Assembly (NCBI GenBank): GCA_000711775.1 | Contig: ARYC01000423.1 | Location: forward strand, 1 to 64,000 | Direction of reading: 5' to 3' | DNA: 64,000 nucleotides | DNA from: Oxytricha trifallax | Taxonomy: Eukaryota > Ciliophora > Spirotrichea > Sporadotrichida > Oxytrichidae | Shown: positions 35,696 through 47,296 of the stretch, piece after piece | Layout: every line of letters starts with the position of its first letter | Position numbering within the stretch: position 1 is the stretch's first letter | Program-made: the position numbers and the translations under genes | The notes under the pieces: generated by a model | The model's input: only the letters and a program-made list of their open reading frames with translations | Told to the model about the DNA's origin: nothing | Database searches by the model: none

Positions 35696-35821
35696 ATACA
35701 ATGGAATTCCATTCAATGTAAAAGTAGTAAAATAGCTTTATTAGTATCTAAAGGGTCTAAAGTTATGTTATATTCATTAAAAACTTAATATCAAGTCATT
35801 TTTGATGAAATAAGTATATGA
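35696..35821 (+). CDS. Short coding segment, possibly WD40-like
   Basis: The frame reads QWNSIQCKSSKIALLVSKGS, KVMLYSLKTQYQVIFDEISI and ends in TGA. The S-K-I-A-L-L-V-S-K-G-S-K-V-M-L-Y pattern resembles strands b-c of a WD40 blade. Only one blade is visible, so the assignment is tentative. Confidence 0.3.
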
Positions 35822-35829
35822 TGAAGAAA

Positions 35830-36825
35830 TTTTAAAAATATTATGACATATATAGCAACCAAAATGAATGAAAATTTTGTTGCTCAATTATAAAGAACTA
35901 CTGTAATTTAAAGGCATGGACTAAACTGGCCAAAATAATGAAAAGTCAAAGATTTTATAAAATTCATTAATTACAAAGAATTCTAAATTGATTAAAATAC
36001 AGATGATACATCTACATAGTACTTTACACTATTTTAATAAAAACCAAAGCAATTTTCTTTTTTAGTAAGCTAATAAGAGTATAAATAGAGGGAATGATAA
36101 AGTGGATAAATATAAATATTTAAAACTCGAAGACTGTGCTTGCTCTATAAGTGATGTTAGCGGACATAATGGTTCACTTAAATAGGACCAAGTTTATCCA
36201 GATCAAAGTTGATTATCTTAAATTTTAGATTCTTTTTAGATGATAAGGGATCAGCATGTCAAAGATTTGGTAAAAATTTCAAAAAAATAGGTGACTGTAT
36301 GAATAAATCAAGTTAAAGTAGATTATTCATAATTATATAGATTAAAAATAATCCTCAATTTTTATTTAAATTAATTCCAAATAATTTATTAAAGAGAACT
36401 TAGACAGTTTATTCTCATCTTACACTTTAATTATTTAAATATATTTAATTCATAAATCCAATTAAGTAAGTGTAAATTATAAACGTTATTTTTAGCTTAT
36501 TAATGAATCATTGGTTATTTATTATTAGTAAATTAACTAACATCTCTCTAAAAAGTATTAACTTTTTTGAAATACTTTGTTTTGTATGATATAATTATTA
36601 CCAGTAACAATTTAAGCCTTATATTATAAAACTTCTATCAGTGTAGTATATTAAATAATGAGTGAATAACTTTTTCTTGACTTATGTGTATATAGAAAAA
36701 CTTTTGCGATAAATCATCTCGCAGTTACTCACTTATTACTACCTAATAATATAAATATGAATTAACTAAGCGAAAAAAACATTGATAATAGTAAACGAAA
36801 ATAGATTTATTAAATTATTAAATTC
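35830..36825. other. Spacer with one weak coding fragment
   Basis: Mostly AT-rich. A plus-strand fragment at about 36090-36220 (NDKVDKYKYLKLEDCACSIS, DVSGHNGSLKQDQVYPDQS) is protein-like but too short to assign. Confidence 0.4.
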
Positions 36826-36875
36826 ATGTAAGGCAATCGAGAAATTTTCGGCAACTTTTCTCGATTGCCTTACAT
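36826..36875. repeat. Perfect 19-bp hairpin
   Basis: ATGTAAGGCAATCGAGAAA (36826-36844) and its exact complement (36857-36875) flank a 12-base loop. The GC-containing stem stands out in AT-rich DNA. Confidence 0.85.
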
Positions 36876-36990
36876 TATAAAAATACATTAAAAATAATCA
36901 ACTTAAAAATGATTAATACTATAGTTTATACCATTTAGTAAAAGTTTATTAATTCTAATAATTGCCTGAATATTTAAAATTCTTACCAAT

Positions 36991-37142
36991 TCACCTCCTA
37001 TAAACATGAAGCCAATCACATTAGTCGGGGAAGATGTTCTGCAGGGATGACTTGTCCTTAGCATAATTCATAAAATATTCTAGAACAAGTCCCTCTATCT
37101 GAGGAACGGCTGCCACAATAACTCTTGTCTATTGAGATGCTA
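36991..37142 (-). CDS. C-terminal segment of a gene
   Basis: Minus-strand frame LASQQTRVIVAAVPQIEGLV, LEYFMNYAKDKSSLQNIFPD, QCDWLHVYRR, ending in TGA at 36991-36993. Good codon periodicity and GC near 42%. It looks like the end of a conserved protein, but I cannot name it. Upstream on this strand AGGTAAGTTTATTTTTAG may mark a splice junction. Confidence 0.45.
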
Positions 37143-37144
37143 AA

Positions 37145-37950
37145 AATAAACTTACCTAAAAATCCCTGTTATATTTTCTGATTAGAAAATATGCCACATT
37201 TTAAATATTTAAATTATAATATTATTTAGAGTCCATTGCTAAATTAACACAACTTAGCAATGCGTTTCTTAGTTATCAAAATTTAGCAACGGATTTATAT
37301 ATTAACTTTAATAAAATTACCTTAATATATGATTTACTATAAATATATACTACTTAGATATATTTATCTCCTATCACAATAAAATAAAATTTAAATGCTA
37401 GTTTGGTATAATGAATGTTCTGCTTCATTAAGGAAATATATTATTTAACAATATCTTGAATAATAGTAAATAAATTAATTGTATATAGAATTTTAATATT
37501 TAAATGCTATTTAAGAACATTTTGTAAAGCACCTATATAATCCATAATATGTGGGATTAAGAAAAATTTATAAACTTTTTTCCTGAATCTAGTTTAACTC
37601 AAATTAGAAAATAATAATTATAATTAGAATTATTAAAAATATATATATGTAATTATTTGAATCCTGAATTATACATTAATATTTATTAATAGTCTAAAAA
37701 TAAATAAAACTTTAATTTATAGTATTTAGAAAGGTCAATTTAATTATTTTTAAATTAGTAGGCATTTTATAATATTTAAATTAAGTAAGTAAGTTAAAAT
37801 AGTATCGTCAAACAATACTATTTATTAGTATTCTATAATTTAACATTTGCATTATCAGGGTATTTTAAGAATTTTTTATAAATAATTTATAGCTTTAACT
37901 TATACCTAAGGAGAAGCTTTGAGATTTAGCATTTTTAACCGATTAGTAAA
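37145..37950. other. AT-rich spacer
   Basis: No supported gene. Confidence 0.5.
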
Positions 37951-37954
37951 TTAG

Positions 37955-38209
37955 TCAATTCTTGCATCTTTCTCTCCATTGAGGATGGATGTGAGAAAAT
38001 AGACGTTCGTGCATTATAGCTTCGGCAAGTACAAACTGCCCTCTTAAGATAAGTAGCAAAGAAGCTTTTTCTTGTTTCTCACTTTCTCTCTCTACTATTG
38101 GACATTGACAAGTTAGTTCATATACTATCTGGTGCTGGTACTCCCTAGGCTTTGGTGTTTTAATTATAGAATAAATCAAAATTACTATATTATAAATGTT
38201 GAAACGCAA
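37955..38209 (-). CDS. Small ORF, 84 residues, unknown function
   Basis: ATG to TGA with neither TAA nor TAG inside. The first 17 residues are hydrophobic (MRFNIYNIVILIYSIIK); the rest is soluble-type: TPKPREYQHQIVYELTCQCP, ERESEKQEKASLLLILRGQF, HERLFSHIHPQWRERCKN. GC is higher than the flanks. Could be the last segment of a longer gene, with the hydrophobic start being non-coding sequence. Confidence 0.4.
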   Translation of the reverse strand: MRFNIYNIVILIYSIIKTPKPREYQHQIVYELTCQCPIVERESEKQEKASLLLILRGQFVLAEAIMHERLFSHIHPQWRERCKN

Positions 38210-38259
38210 ACTTTATAGAATAATAATTCTTACCCAAAAATTATTATAGATCTAGCAAA

Positions 38260-39105
38260 AATGAATTCTCTAAAGAGTATAGCTTTGATAATAAATAAAT
38301 ATATTACTCTAGGATAGAAAACGAGGAAGAGCAACAAGGAACTCAATTTACAATTAGATATAAGAAGTTTTTTAATACTAATGAAAGATACAGTACTTCT
38401 CAAATAATGAATGAAACAATGAAAAGAAGGAAGAACTTAAATATAAGTATGATAATGCTACAAGACCTTGCATCAATGTTGGACACTTAATGAGGAATGC
38501 ATTCGCATTTGAGATACTCAGTGACTCGTTTTTTTTTATAATTTAGAGCTAAACTGCTTGACTCCGATGTCAAAGATAAATCATTATAGGATCTCGATTG
38601 ACCTAAGCTTTTCAAAGCTAAACTAGACATTCAATTGAGGACTTCTCTGACTCATGTAGCCATAATTCACACATAAAGTTATTGCTCAGTTAGAAAATCA
38701 AAACTTTAAATACAGCAAACATTTTATTGAGAATTGTTTATATATTTAGAGAAATAGCGAAGTTCTCATAAATCCCTCAACCATCGAATTAAATTTTATA
38801 ATCGCAGCACCCACATAATTATTTTGAAATGGGGCCAAGTCACAGAATCGGAATAAAATGTAAAAGATTGCTTGGTTAAAATTGGAAGCAATTATTGAAA
38901 AAGTTTGGCTCGCTTGAGAGACTTCAAAGATATTTCATCTATTTTGAAAGAAGGGCTGACATTTATAAATCCTTTAAAACTTAAAAGATAAGCATGCATG
39001 TTTGCAAAAAAATTAATAATGCTAACTTTGAAAATTCGGGCAGCTAAGACTAGTATTAGCAGAACAGAAGCGACAAATTAGAGCCCTGACACATTTATAA
39101 CCTGA
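38260..39105 (+). CDS. Gene in segments, charged helical protein, unknown function
   Basis: 38260-38493: NEFSKEYSFDNKQIYYSRIE, NEEEQQGTQFTIRYKKFFNT, MNETMKRRKNLNISMIMLQD (77 codons to TGA). Middle: HFIENCLYIQRNSEVLINPS and TIELNFIIAAPTQLF, with TGAs. 38899-39105: SLARLRDFKDISSILKEGLT, FINPLKLKRQACMFAKKLIM, LKIRAAKTSISRTEATN, ending in TGA. All on the plus strand, so probably one gene. No family recognised. Confidence 0.45.
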
Positions 39106-39165
39106 AATAATATCAGAAAAAATCAAATTATATGGTAACTACAAAAGCAATTATTATCAATAAAA

Positions 39166-39425
39166 TTAAAAATAGATGATTATAAGAATACTAATAACGA
39201 TTAAATCAAAACTTATTACAAAAAACAAAAATTGAAAATCTAAAAAGAGTTTCATTGTCTTACCATTCTCCTTCATATTTATCTCCATTTTTCCATATTT
39301 AAGTTCCTTGACCAGTTCTCTCTGTTTCTTTGTGAATTGTGTGTTTTGTCCCTTCACCGCACGTACTAGGTTGGACATCTGTAAAAATAAAATTTTAGAT
39401 ATCTTTTTTATAACTTACATATTTT
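39166..39425 (-). CDS. 5' module copy 3 with intact 40-nt intron and start of a gene
   Basis: ATG at 39378 reads MSNLVRAVKGQNTQFTKKQR, ELVKELKYGKMEINMKENGK before a hydrophobic, probably non-coding stretch. Directly upstream, 39379-39418 is a 40-nt segment that starts GTAAGTTA and ends ACAG, a well-formed intron. Its sequence and the upstream block match the modules at 13468 and 16325. Lys-rich, perhaps DNA-binding; function unknown. Confidence 0.5.
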
Positions 39426-39779
39426 GTGAATAAACATGCCCTTTCTGCGTAAAATATATAGCTTTCCATTTTTTCATTATTAATTTAATTTTAATTTATC
39501 GATTTCTTATTATAAATTATGAATGCAAAACTATTGTAAAAAATATTTATGGGATTGGATTCATGCTGACAAACTATAAGAAATACTCTTAAAAGGATTT
39601 GTCATTAAGTTATAAAATGGTCACCTTCATTAGCGTTAGGGCTCTTTTTCATAATTCTATACTCCATAGAAAAATTTCAACTCTAGAGTACGCTTGATTA
39701 CTTTCTGAGGGCAAGACCATAATTAATATCTACAAAAGCTTTATATAGATTAGCATGAATAATAAGTATTGTTGGAGCA

Positions 39780-40168
39780 ACTAATGACAACAGCCACATT
39801 AGCACTTAGTCGAGAAGGATTGTCTCTATTGGAATAATTGCGTCACTTTCTAGTGATGGTTTGGTGTTTTTCTAAGTATTCAAATGGAAGTATAATGGCA
39901 AGACAGTTTACACTTTTATACTTAAGTTGGGTAAATTAATGTCAGAGGAAGATATTAATTAAAGTCAAAATTCAGTGCTTATGTTGAGCAATCCTTTCTT
40001 TCATAGGAGCAGGTTCATCAAAATAAAGCTGTAGCTACTCAATTTACATACCCTCTTTTATGGTCTTATCAATTTAACCTCGCACCAATCGAAAAATTAT
40101 TTTCTTACATTAAAAAGTAAATTTTTACTAAAGTTAAGAACCTGATTAGGTTAGATAAGATTGTTTGA
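39780..40168 (+). pseudogene. Remnant of a Tc1/mariner/IS630-type DDE transposase
   Basis: The frame ending in TGA at 40166 contains WSYQFNLAPIEKLFSYIKK; N-x-A-P-I-E-K-L-F-S-Y-I-K is the hallmark around the third catalytic residue (E at 40091-40093) of this superfamily. About 30 codons upstream, in another frame, VLMLSNPFFHRSRFIKIK matches the second catalytic block (usually hydrophobic-D-N-x-x-x-H+S), but the Asp is Ser (39987-39989). Further upstream RIVSIGIIASLSSDGLVFF fits the strands before it. A frame shift near 40020 and the missing Asp make this copy dead. Confidence 0.65.
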
Positions 40169-40928
40169 GTTTAATTGTTATAGAGATAAAAGGAGTGAGA
40201 ATTTAATCAGAATAATTTTCAAGAACTTTAGTTCCCTCAACTTTAATTTGGCTTTAAAAGATTTTATTAGAAGGCTTCCTTTCACTGTATACTATATTGT
40301 AATGAATTAATTTAAGACTTAAGACTCACAATATTCAAAATAGGCAAGAAAATGAAGCAGAATTGCCCATCAATTATAGTCTTAGGCAATAAAAGCTATT
40401 TCATAAACTCATATGTTCAAACATTCTCAAGCCATAACAAAACGCCCTCTATGTCTTCATGGACTAAAATACCAGCTAAATTCCTTGCTTATCTTTTAAA
40501 ACATTCATTAAGAATTATCCTCTTGCATCTATTTAGTTAGATATTCATAATTTTTCTCTAAATTTGAAGAAACCTTTTTCTTAACTTGAATCTTAAAATG
40601 ATTATTCAATCATATTAAAACACACAAGGGACATAGAAGTACTTCCGTGAACTCAATAAACTATTTATAAAGTTGATTGTATAAAAATGGGAGTAAAAAT
40701 AAGTTATTTTAGATGGAAATCATAAAGGTGCAGGATAAGACATTGATTAAGCTAGAAAAGTTGCAGAAAAAGCCGGAAATCTGAGGAATATAAAGAAGGG
40801 GAGGAAGAATTGAGCTTTAGAAAGGCAATTGAACCTTGGAAATTTCTTGATGAGAATATAATATATGCTTAGATATCCTGCATTAGAGGAAAGCGTCTGA
40901 AATAGTTTTAATTAATTTCTAATAGCAT

Positions 40929-41546
40929 GAACCGGAGGGAGCGAAAGAAGCTGCAGAATCTGATGAATGAAAAGAATCTAAGGAAACGGAGGAAGATGAA
41001 AAAGAGGAACATCCTTAGGAAGCGGAGGAAGATGGACCACCATGAGCCAAAATATTTGAGATTCAGATACTCTGGGGTTCTAGAATTGCCAACAAATATC
41101 CTATGTTTCCTTATGAATCAGTGCCCAAATCCTACTCTTGGTTATTAATATAAGATTTTAGAGATAGCTGATTAAGTCGCCCTACTTATACAAAAACTTT
41201 ACCAGTTTAGCTAAAAATCGAAATCCTAGCACTTATCAAGATTACATTCCATATTATAGAGGTGTCTGAGCCCATTTAATGAACAGTTAAAGCAAAGGAG
41301 CTTAAACGTGAATACCTGTTTCCCTTCAAGAATGAAGGGAACACCTTCGAGATCGGTGCTTTCAGGTGCCTAACCAAAATATATATCCAAATAGAGTGAT
41401 TTTCTATGCATGTAAGACAAAGATTGTATGCTAATTTTGAAAAACAAATTCTTGACCTACAATCGACTTATCCAAATATATTTATAAGCTTAAGCAGTAA
41501 AAAGATTTGGGCATTATTAAATTTGCTCCTCAGCAAATCTACATGA
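40929..41546 (+). pseudogene. Acidic/EKE-rich coding-like frame with five internal TGAs
   Basis: One frame gives EPEGAKEAAESDE, KESKETEEDEKEEHPQEAEE, AKIFEIQILWGSRIANKYPM, FPYESVPKSYSWLLI, KAKELKREYLFPFKNEGNTF and EIGAFRCLTKIYIQIE, without a shift over 205 codons but with TGAs beginning at 40968. A competing frame over the same bases has no TGA for over 200 codons but is biased to Arg/Lys/Leu and looks like a shadow. Function unknown; upstream (from 40770) a further plus-strand segment reads LSFRKAIEPWKFLDENIIYA. Confidence 0.35.
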
Positions 41547-42239
41547 TAGCTAAAATTTCAATATGCCCTTATTATAATTTACCCCATCCGATCTCTGATA
41601 TTAAAATTAAGTAACTCACGAATATGGCAATGCTTACTAAAGAAGGATAATAAAGATAATAAATTTTCAAAATTAAAAGTTATTTAAAATAATCAATCAA
41701 CGTAATATAATTAGAATTTTCATTATTTTTATTAAAATGAGAGAATTTGAACTTTGATAATTTCAGAATCTCTCTCTATATTTTTGCTATCTTTTCATTT
41801 TTAACATGAATTAAGTTGTTATTTTATCAAGCTAACTCACTAAAATAGCTAATTCTCATTTCAATATTTATTAAAGCTAAAACTTATACTGAATTTCTCA
41901 AATTTTAAGATTTTAGGTATTTAAAACTGCGGTACCTAAATTACACAAAGCAGACATATATAAAATCTATAAACAGATAACCAAGGAAAAAATGCATTCA
42001 AAATAACATAAACACTATCTCTGTTAAATAACATTTAAGTTTGGAAAATAATAATAAATAAATATGAAAATGTACATAATTATCAGCGATTAATTGTATA
42101 GTTCTTATTTTTTAGTTAGGTTCATTATTAGACCAATTTTACATTCCATTAAAATAAATTTTTATACATTTAGAAATTAAATTTTTAAGATTCTTTATTA
42201 ATTTATCAATAATAAGTTAGTGGGTAATAAAAACCAAAA

Positions 42240-44313
42240 GACCTTTAGAATGAGGTCTCATCTAGGACACTCAAGGATATAGAGGCTTTATAGAGGTGCA
42301 AGATTGATCTTTATGAAAACTCAAGAACTAGGACTAATTACTTACTTCCAGGAGATCTCATAAAGATTTTAATGAAATTACAACCTTAAATAGAATTACT
42401 TAATAGCTTGTGCCTCTTGAACTCATGGCATAGCAGGGATTTAACTATTGAAACGTAAAGAAAGAGACCAAAGTAGATTTGGATATTCAATTTAACAATC
42501 GTGGGAGCTATTTCTTTTCGATGCTCCTGCTAACTCGATTAAAAACACGCGTGTAATATTAGTAAGTTGGATCAATGAATAAGTAAATCAGAGCTCCAAA
42601 TTCACAGCTGTTGTTCTTGTTGTGCCACTAATAGAAAAATAATAAAAGAATCAGTCACTTCTTACAGAAACAAGAATAGGCATGAAAAAAAACATTATAT
42701 TGATGTTTGGCGAGATTTCACATCCAGAATAGTGAACAGCATGGGTATAAACCTTACCCTTTAATTAAAATACAAAAAGGATTTTAGGATTTTGGGTTTA
42801 TTAGCAATAATGACAAAGATTATTATCTTGAAATAAACAAGCGATCTAACCTTCAAAATCTATCAGAAATTAAATAATATTGAGCTGGCTGTGTAGTATT
42901 TGAAAGAAACAATCATAATAGCGAAGTTGAAGAAGAAAAAAAGTTAACTATTGGAAAATTTATGAAGACAATAAACTTGATGAAAAATAATCGCAGTTGA
43001 TTACACAAGTTTATTAAATTGAAATAGAATGTGGAAACTTTCTTCAAAAATTAATATACCAACAAATACATCGAATTTTATATAATAATCAAGTATTTGG
43101 ATAATTTATTCATTAAAAACAGTAAATCAAGCAAAATTTTAGATTAAATTAAAATGCGTTGTTTGATCCTAGGAGCTGTGTAAAAAAGGTTTATAATTTA
43201 TAATAATTCAGGATAATTTAAGTACCTTTTCATTCAGAATGATTAAAGAATGAAAAAGGAATACTATTACAATATGCAGAGATACTTGGCTTTAGTTCTG
43301 TAAGATTATTAACAAAGAGATTCAATAAATTAGAAATAAATTAATCAGAAATAGCATTTTCAGAAATCTCAGTCTTGGATAAGTTTATTAATTTAAATAA
43401 TAATAATTTCAAAAATTTTCAAGATAAACCCCAAGACTCACAATATATTGTTGAAATGACAAAAAACTAGAATAAAGAGCTATAAAAAATACAATGTAAC
43501 CAATAATATCAATCAATCCCTTTTATCACATATTTAACCAGAACTGATGATTTGGCTGAACAGAAACATACATAGCTAAAATATGCAGGGAAATTTTTTG
43601 ACAAAATCATAGTTGAGCCATCTTGGTGGAGTTTCTCCAAATTGATACTCATGGATTTAAGTCATCATACCTATTACTAAAGGATTGAGATCTCTTTAGC
43701 GTGCCCATACATTTTAATCCAAATTGATGGCTTCATGATACTCTGGGTCGTCAACTCGAAGCACCAGCAGACATAGGATTTAACAATTCACCATGGGTAA
43801 AAGTTAGTAATTATTAATTTCTTAACTACCAATTTAGGTATTTAGATAAGTTCGTTTGGGTGAAAACAACAAATGGCGTGTGGTACATTCTGGCATGGAA
43901 TTGTAGTAAGACACGCATTTGAGAAAGCATAGATTTGTATCAAAGGAGATGACACTGTAAAAAAGGAAGGGTACAAGCCACCTAGTGTCATTGCATCGCA
44001 CATTCGCTTCAAATCTCAAAATTCTGACAAGAATATTACTATACTGAAAACTTATGGGCAGGTGGATAAATTCTTATGGTATATTTGCTAGGATTCAACT
44101 AAAACCTTAAAGATGGCGTAGTCTCAATGGGGAACTAGAATTGACCAGTATTCTTTATTGTTTCATTATCTAAATGTTTTTTTAAATGCATTTAACCTTC
44201 TTTTAGATTTAAAATTTTTTATATAGCTTATCTCTAAGACTACACAATTGATGATGTCATAAAATATCAGGTTTGAAAAAGGAGCTCAAAAACTATTATT
44301 TGTAGCTTTCTGA
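42240..44313 (+). CDS. Two-kilobase locus, long protein of unknown function
   Basis: 42240-42520: KDIEALQRCKIDLYENSRTR, NYLLPGDLIKILMKLQPQIE, LCLLNSWHSRDLTIETQRK, faintly F-box-like. 42500-42720: WELFLFDAPANSIKNTRVIL, SSKFTAVVLVVPLIEK. 42790-42940: NNDKDYYLEINKRSNLQNLS, SEVEEEKKLTIGKF. From 42931 one frame continues to TGA 44311 with only two internal TGAs (43240, 43861): VNYWKIYEDNKLDEKQSQLI, GILLQYAEILGFSSVRLLTK, KFFDKIIVEPSWWSFSKLIL, ACPYILIQIDGFMILWVVNS, WHGIVVRHAFEKAQICIKGD, ITILKTYGQVDKFLWYICQD. The change of frame at about 42940 falls in an A7 run. Longest coherent coding region outside the TBE. Confidence 0.55.
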
Positions 44314-44319
44314 GCTCGG

Positions 44320-45500
44320 ATGAATAAGACAAATTTCTATATAATTATAATAAGTTAAATCAAAATTTGGGAAATTTGCTTGACCTTAATATAAAAGTGG
44401 AATTTCTCAAGAATTTAAAAACTCTTTAAAACAGTTCAAATACCTCAATATCGCCTATTTTTACCCGATTTGCATTATTTATAAAATACTATATTTTTAT
44501 CAAATTTTGACAATAATGCAATTTTTTCACGATTGTAAGATTCCCCCCTCTCAAATATTGTCATATTTAGTCTTAATATTTATACTACTATCATTTATAT
44601 GTTTTTATTTATGTTGAAATCAATACAAAATTATATAAATAATTTATTATTCTAAAATTAATGTTAAAATTTAAAATTATAAAAATTTATCGCATAAATC
44701 ATGTGAGGACAAGCAAACTTTTGAAAATAAAATAGATTAAGAATTCTTTAAAAAATAGACTTTGATTTACTAACTTAATATTGTGATTGATAATATCGAA
44801 AAGAACTTAATAATTAAACATTAAAAAATAGCAATATTATATTAATTATCTGGTATCATGATTTTAGGATTTCTTATTGAAAAGTAAACGTAAAATCATT
44901 CACTTAAATATATTCTTTTTAGTAAAATTTCCTATTTTTTAATAAGTAATAAGATTAAATTGATTACATAGATTCACACATGCCTTAATTATTTTCGTAA
45001 AATAAAGTTAATGAAATAAGACAAGTTTTATTTAATTCAAACTTAAGGATTGTATAGTGAAGATTTACTGACATATACTATTACAAATTATAAGAATATT
45101 TGGAACTATTAATTGAATAAAAATATTTATTTAAAATAATTTAGAAGTTTATCAGCCATTTAATCCTTTAAATCACTTATTCTTTAACAATTGAATAAAA
45201 TTAAAAGTATTTTGAATGAATTGAATTACTTTTTTCGTATATGGAATGTTAATTAAATAGATATTATGAAATTAAGATTAATTAAGACTTGTTTCATTCG
45301 AGAAAGCCACAAAATATCACTTATCTGAATTAGAAGTTTAAAAAGTGTGATAATTCCAATGCTATAAGGTTGTATGCAAATTTTTCAGAAAGAAAATGTT
45401 TTATATCACCATCTGGTACATATATAAAAAATTATTAATAAAGGATAAAATCTCAAACTTATAACTTTTTTTTATTTATAATTCTCTCAATATTTTTATA
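44320..45500. other. AT-rich spacer
   Basis: To about 44500 another frame (FLSSDEQDKFLYNYNKLNQN) may still belong to the locus upstream. The remainder is AT-rich with no supported gene. Confidence 0.45.
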
Positions 45501-45503
45501 TAA

Positions 45504-45929
45504 ATGGAAGGTTTCTTAAGAGAAATACTCTAAAAAGTAAAAAACATAGGATACGGAGCTGTCATTAAGCACATCAATTATATTGGTAATGAAAAAGACT
45601 CATAGCGAAAGCCTGGTCTGTCTATCCAAGCTCTCTATGAAGCAAGACTTTAAATTAAAAATTTTCTTTTCATTCAGAAACTTATCAGGTATGTTCATAA
45701 TCAGAAAGAATTGGTAATTTATGATTAGATTATCCAAATGGCTTCATTAAGAATTGTAGAGAAAACAAGCTTTCTTAATTAAACCATAAATTGTTAATGC
45801 GGTAGATAGAGCAGATTTTCAACTTTGCACATCATTGATTTCTAAGATTAGATTTATATAGTAAATGGCATTATTAAAAAGTTTATAGTTGACGAATTAC
45901 AGGTTTAGAAGAGGACTTTCCTTTAATGA
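45504..45929 (+). CDS. Intact ORF of 141 residues, unknown function
   Basis: ATG to TGA without interruption when TAA/TAG are Gln. It reads MEGFLREILQKVKNIGYGAV, IKHINYIGNEKDSQRKPGLS, IQALYEARLQIKNFLFIQKL, VIYDQIIQMASLRIVEKTSF and INCQCGRQSRFSTLHIIDFQ. The composition is that of a soluble mixed alpha/beta protein with a CxC pair, and the region upstream of the start is AT-rich. No family recognised. After the TGA the frame goes on as LKLWKIQVKGILMMF, so the end is not certain. Confidence 0.5.
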
Positions 45930-47290
45930 TTAAAGTTGTGGAAAATTCAAGTCAAAGGAATATTAATGATGTTTACTTAAGTTAAATTATTCTTATAATA
46001 TAAACATTATTTAATTTATTATAGAAATAAATTAGTATATATTAATAATTCATATGTATATAAAACCACAATAAATATGAATGAAAAAACAAAGGAATTA
46101 ATGATTAAAAATAAATATACAATTTAAAATTTTAATGTAGTTTTTTAAAAACCCAGGCAAGTTTAAGATCACTTTCGAGTATTGCAAACTGGGTTAGTTC
46201 TTAAATGATAAGGCAGTTTAAGTTTTTGATTTTAAAGCTTAAGCAATGAGCAGTCAGTCCTTTCGATGAAACTTATAATTTATGAAAAAAGTTTATAAAA
46301 TTGAAAAATATAGGATTTTATAATTTTACAATAAATTTTATTTTTTTACAATTGAATATTTCGATCATAAATTTTACAAGTAAAAAATTATCTTAATTCA
46401 TAAATTAACTATTTAGAATTTCAATTTACTATTTTCGAATCAAAAATTAAAGATTACAAAATACACCATACGAGTGTCTCTTTATGAGAAGCATGATACT
46501 CCTTTAAATTCAATGCAAGTTAATATATTTGATATTGTTCTATCATCTATGTTCTAATTTATTAGTTTTAACTTACTTGTTATATTTTAGTGAAATCACA
46601 TATTTTAGGTTTTGGCCTCTAAAAATTGCGAAAAGATAAAATTTATTTCATTTTCATCAAACTTAAGTTGTCGCTCTATAACTAATCTCAAAGTTAAATA
46701 TGTTTTCAAATCTTTGAGCTTCGCTAAACAAGAACTGTTTAGAAATTCATAAATTAATAATAAATACACAATGCTATTTTAAATCACTCTGCATACTAAT
46801 TTTTCAATATGATAATAACAAGCTTATATTTTCTTCATTTTTTCTAATCTAATTATAAATTGATAAACATATATGAAAATAATGATAGTTTTTTTATTTT
46901 ACATTAAACAAATTTACCGATGTTTCGTATATTATAATTATTTTGTTCTTTTTAATTTCTTTGACAATAAGTTAATAGTCCAGATAAAAAGTATCTTGTA
47001 GACTAGTTTGAGTTTTTGAAAAATAGATTTTAATTAAAATACAGACTTATATAGGCAATTTAAACAAGTTCTTCTGCATATATTAGTCTTTTAATAATTA
47101 TAATTATATTGCTTAAATAAAGCAGAATTTATTATTAAAAACATATATTAAATTTTAATTATTTCAAAATATGATAATATTTATAAAATGAGATAAAATC
47201 CAAACATAAAAAAAAAGTGAATAATCCTAAATTAAGCAAATCAATCATTAATATAAATAATAACACAAAATTTCTTTCAATGCTTTATTT
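45930..47290. other. AT-rich spacer
   Basis: No supported gene; a small Lys-rich fragment near 46140-46240 is too short to call. Confidence 0.5.
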
Positions 47291-47296
47291 AACTTT

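Noticed and set aside
37143..37166. A 16-nt intron (GTAAGTTTATTTTTAG) upstream of the minus-strand segment
   Set aside because: The bases are also open in frame without splicing, and 16 nt is far shorter than the 40-nt intron seen at 39379; not enough support.
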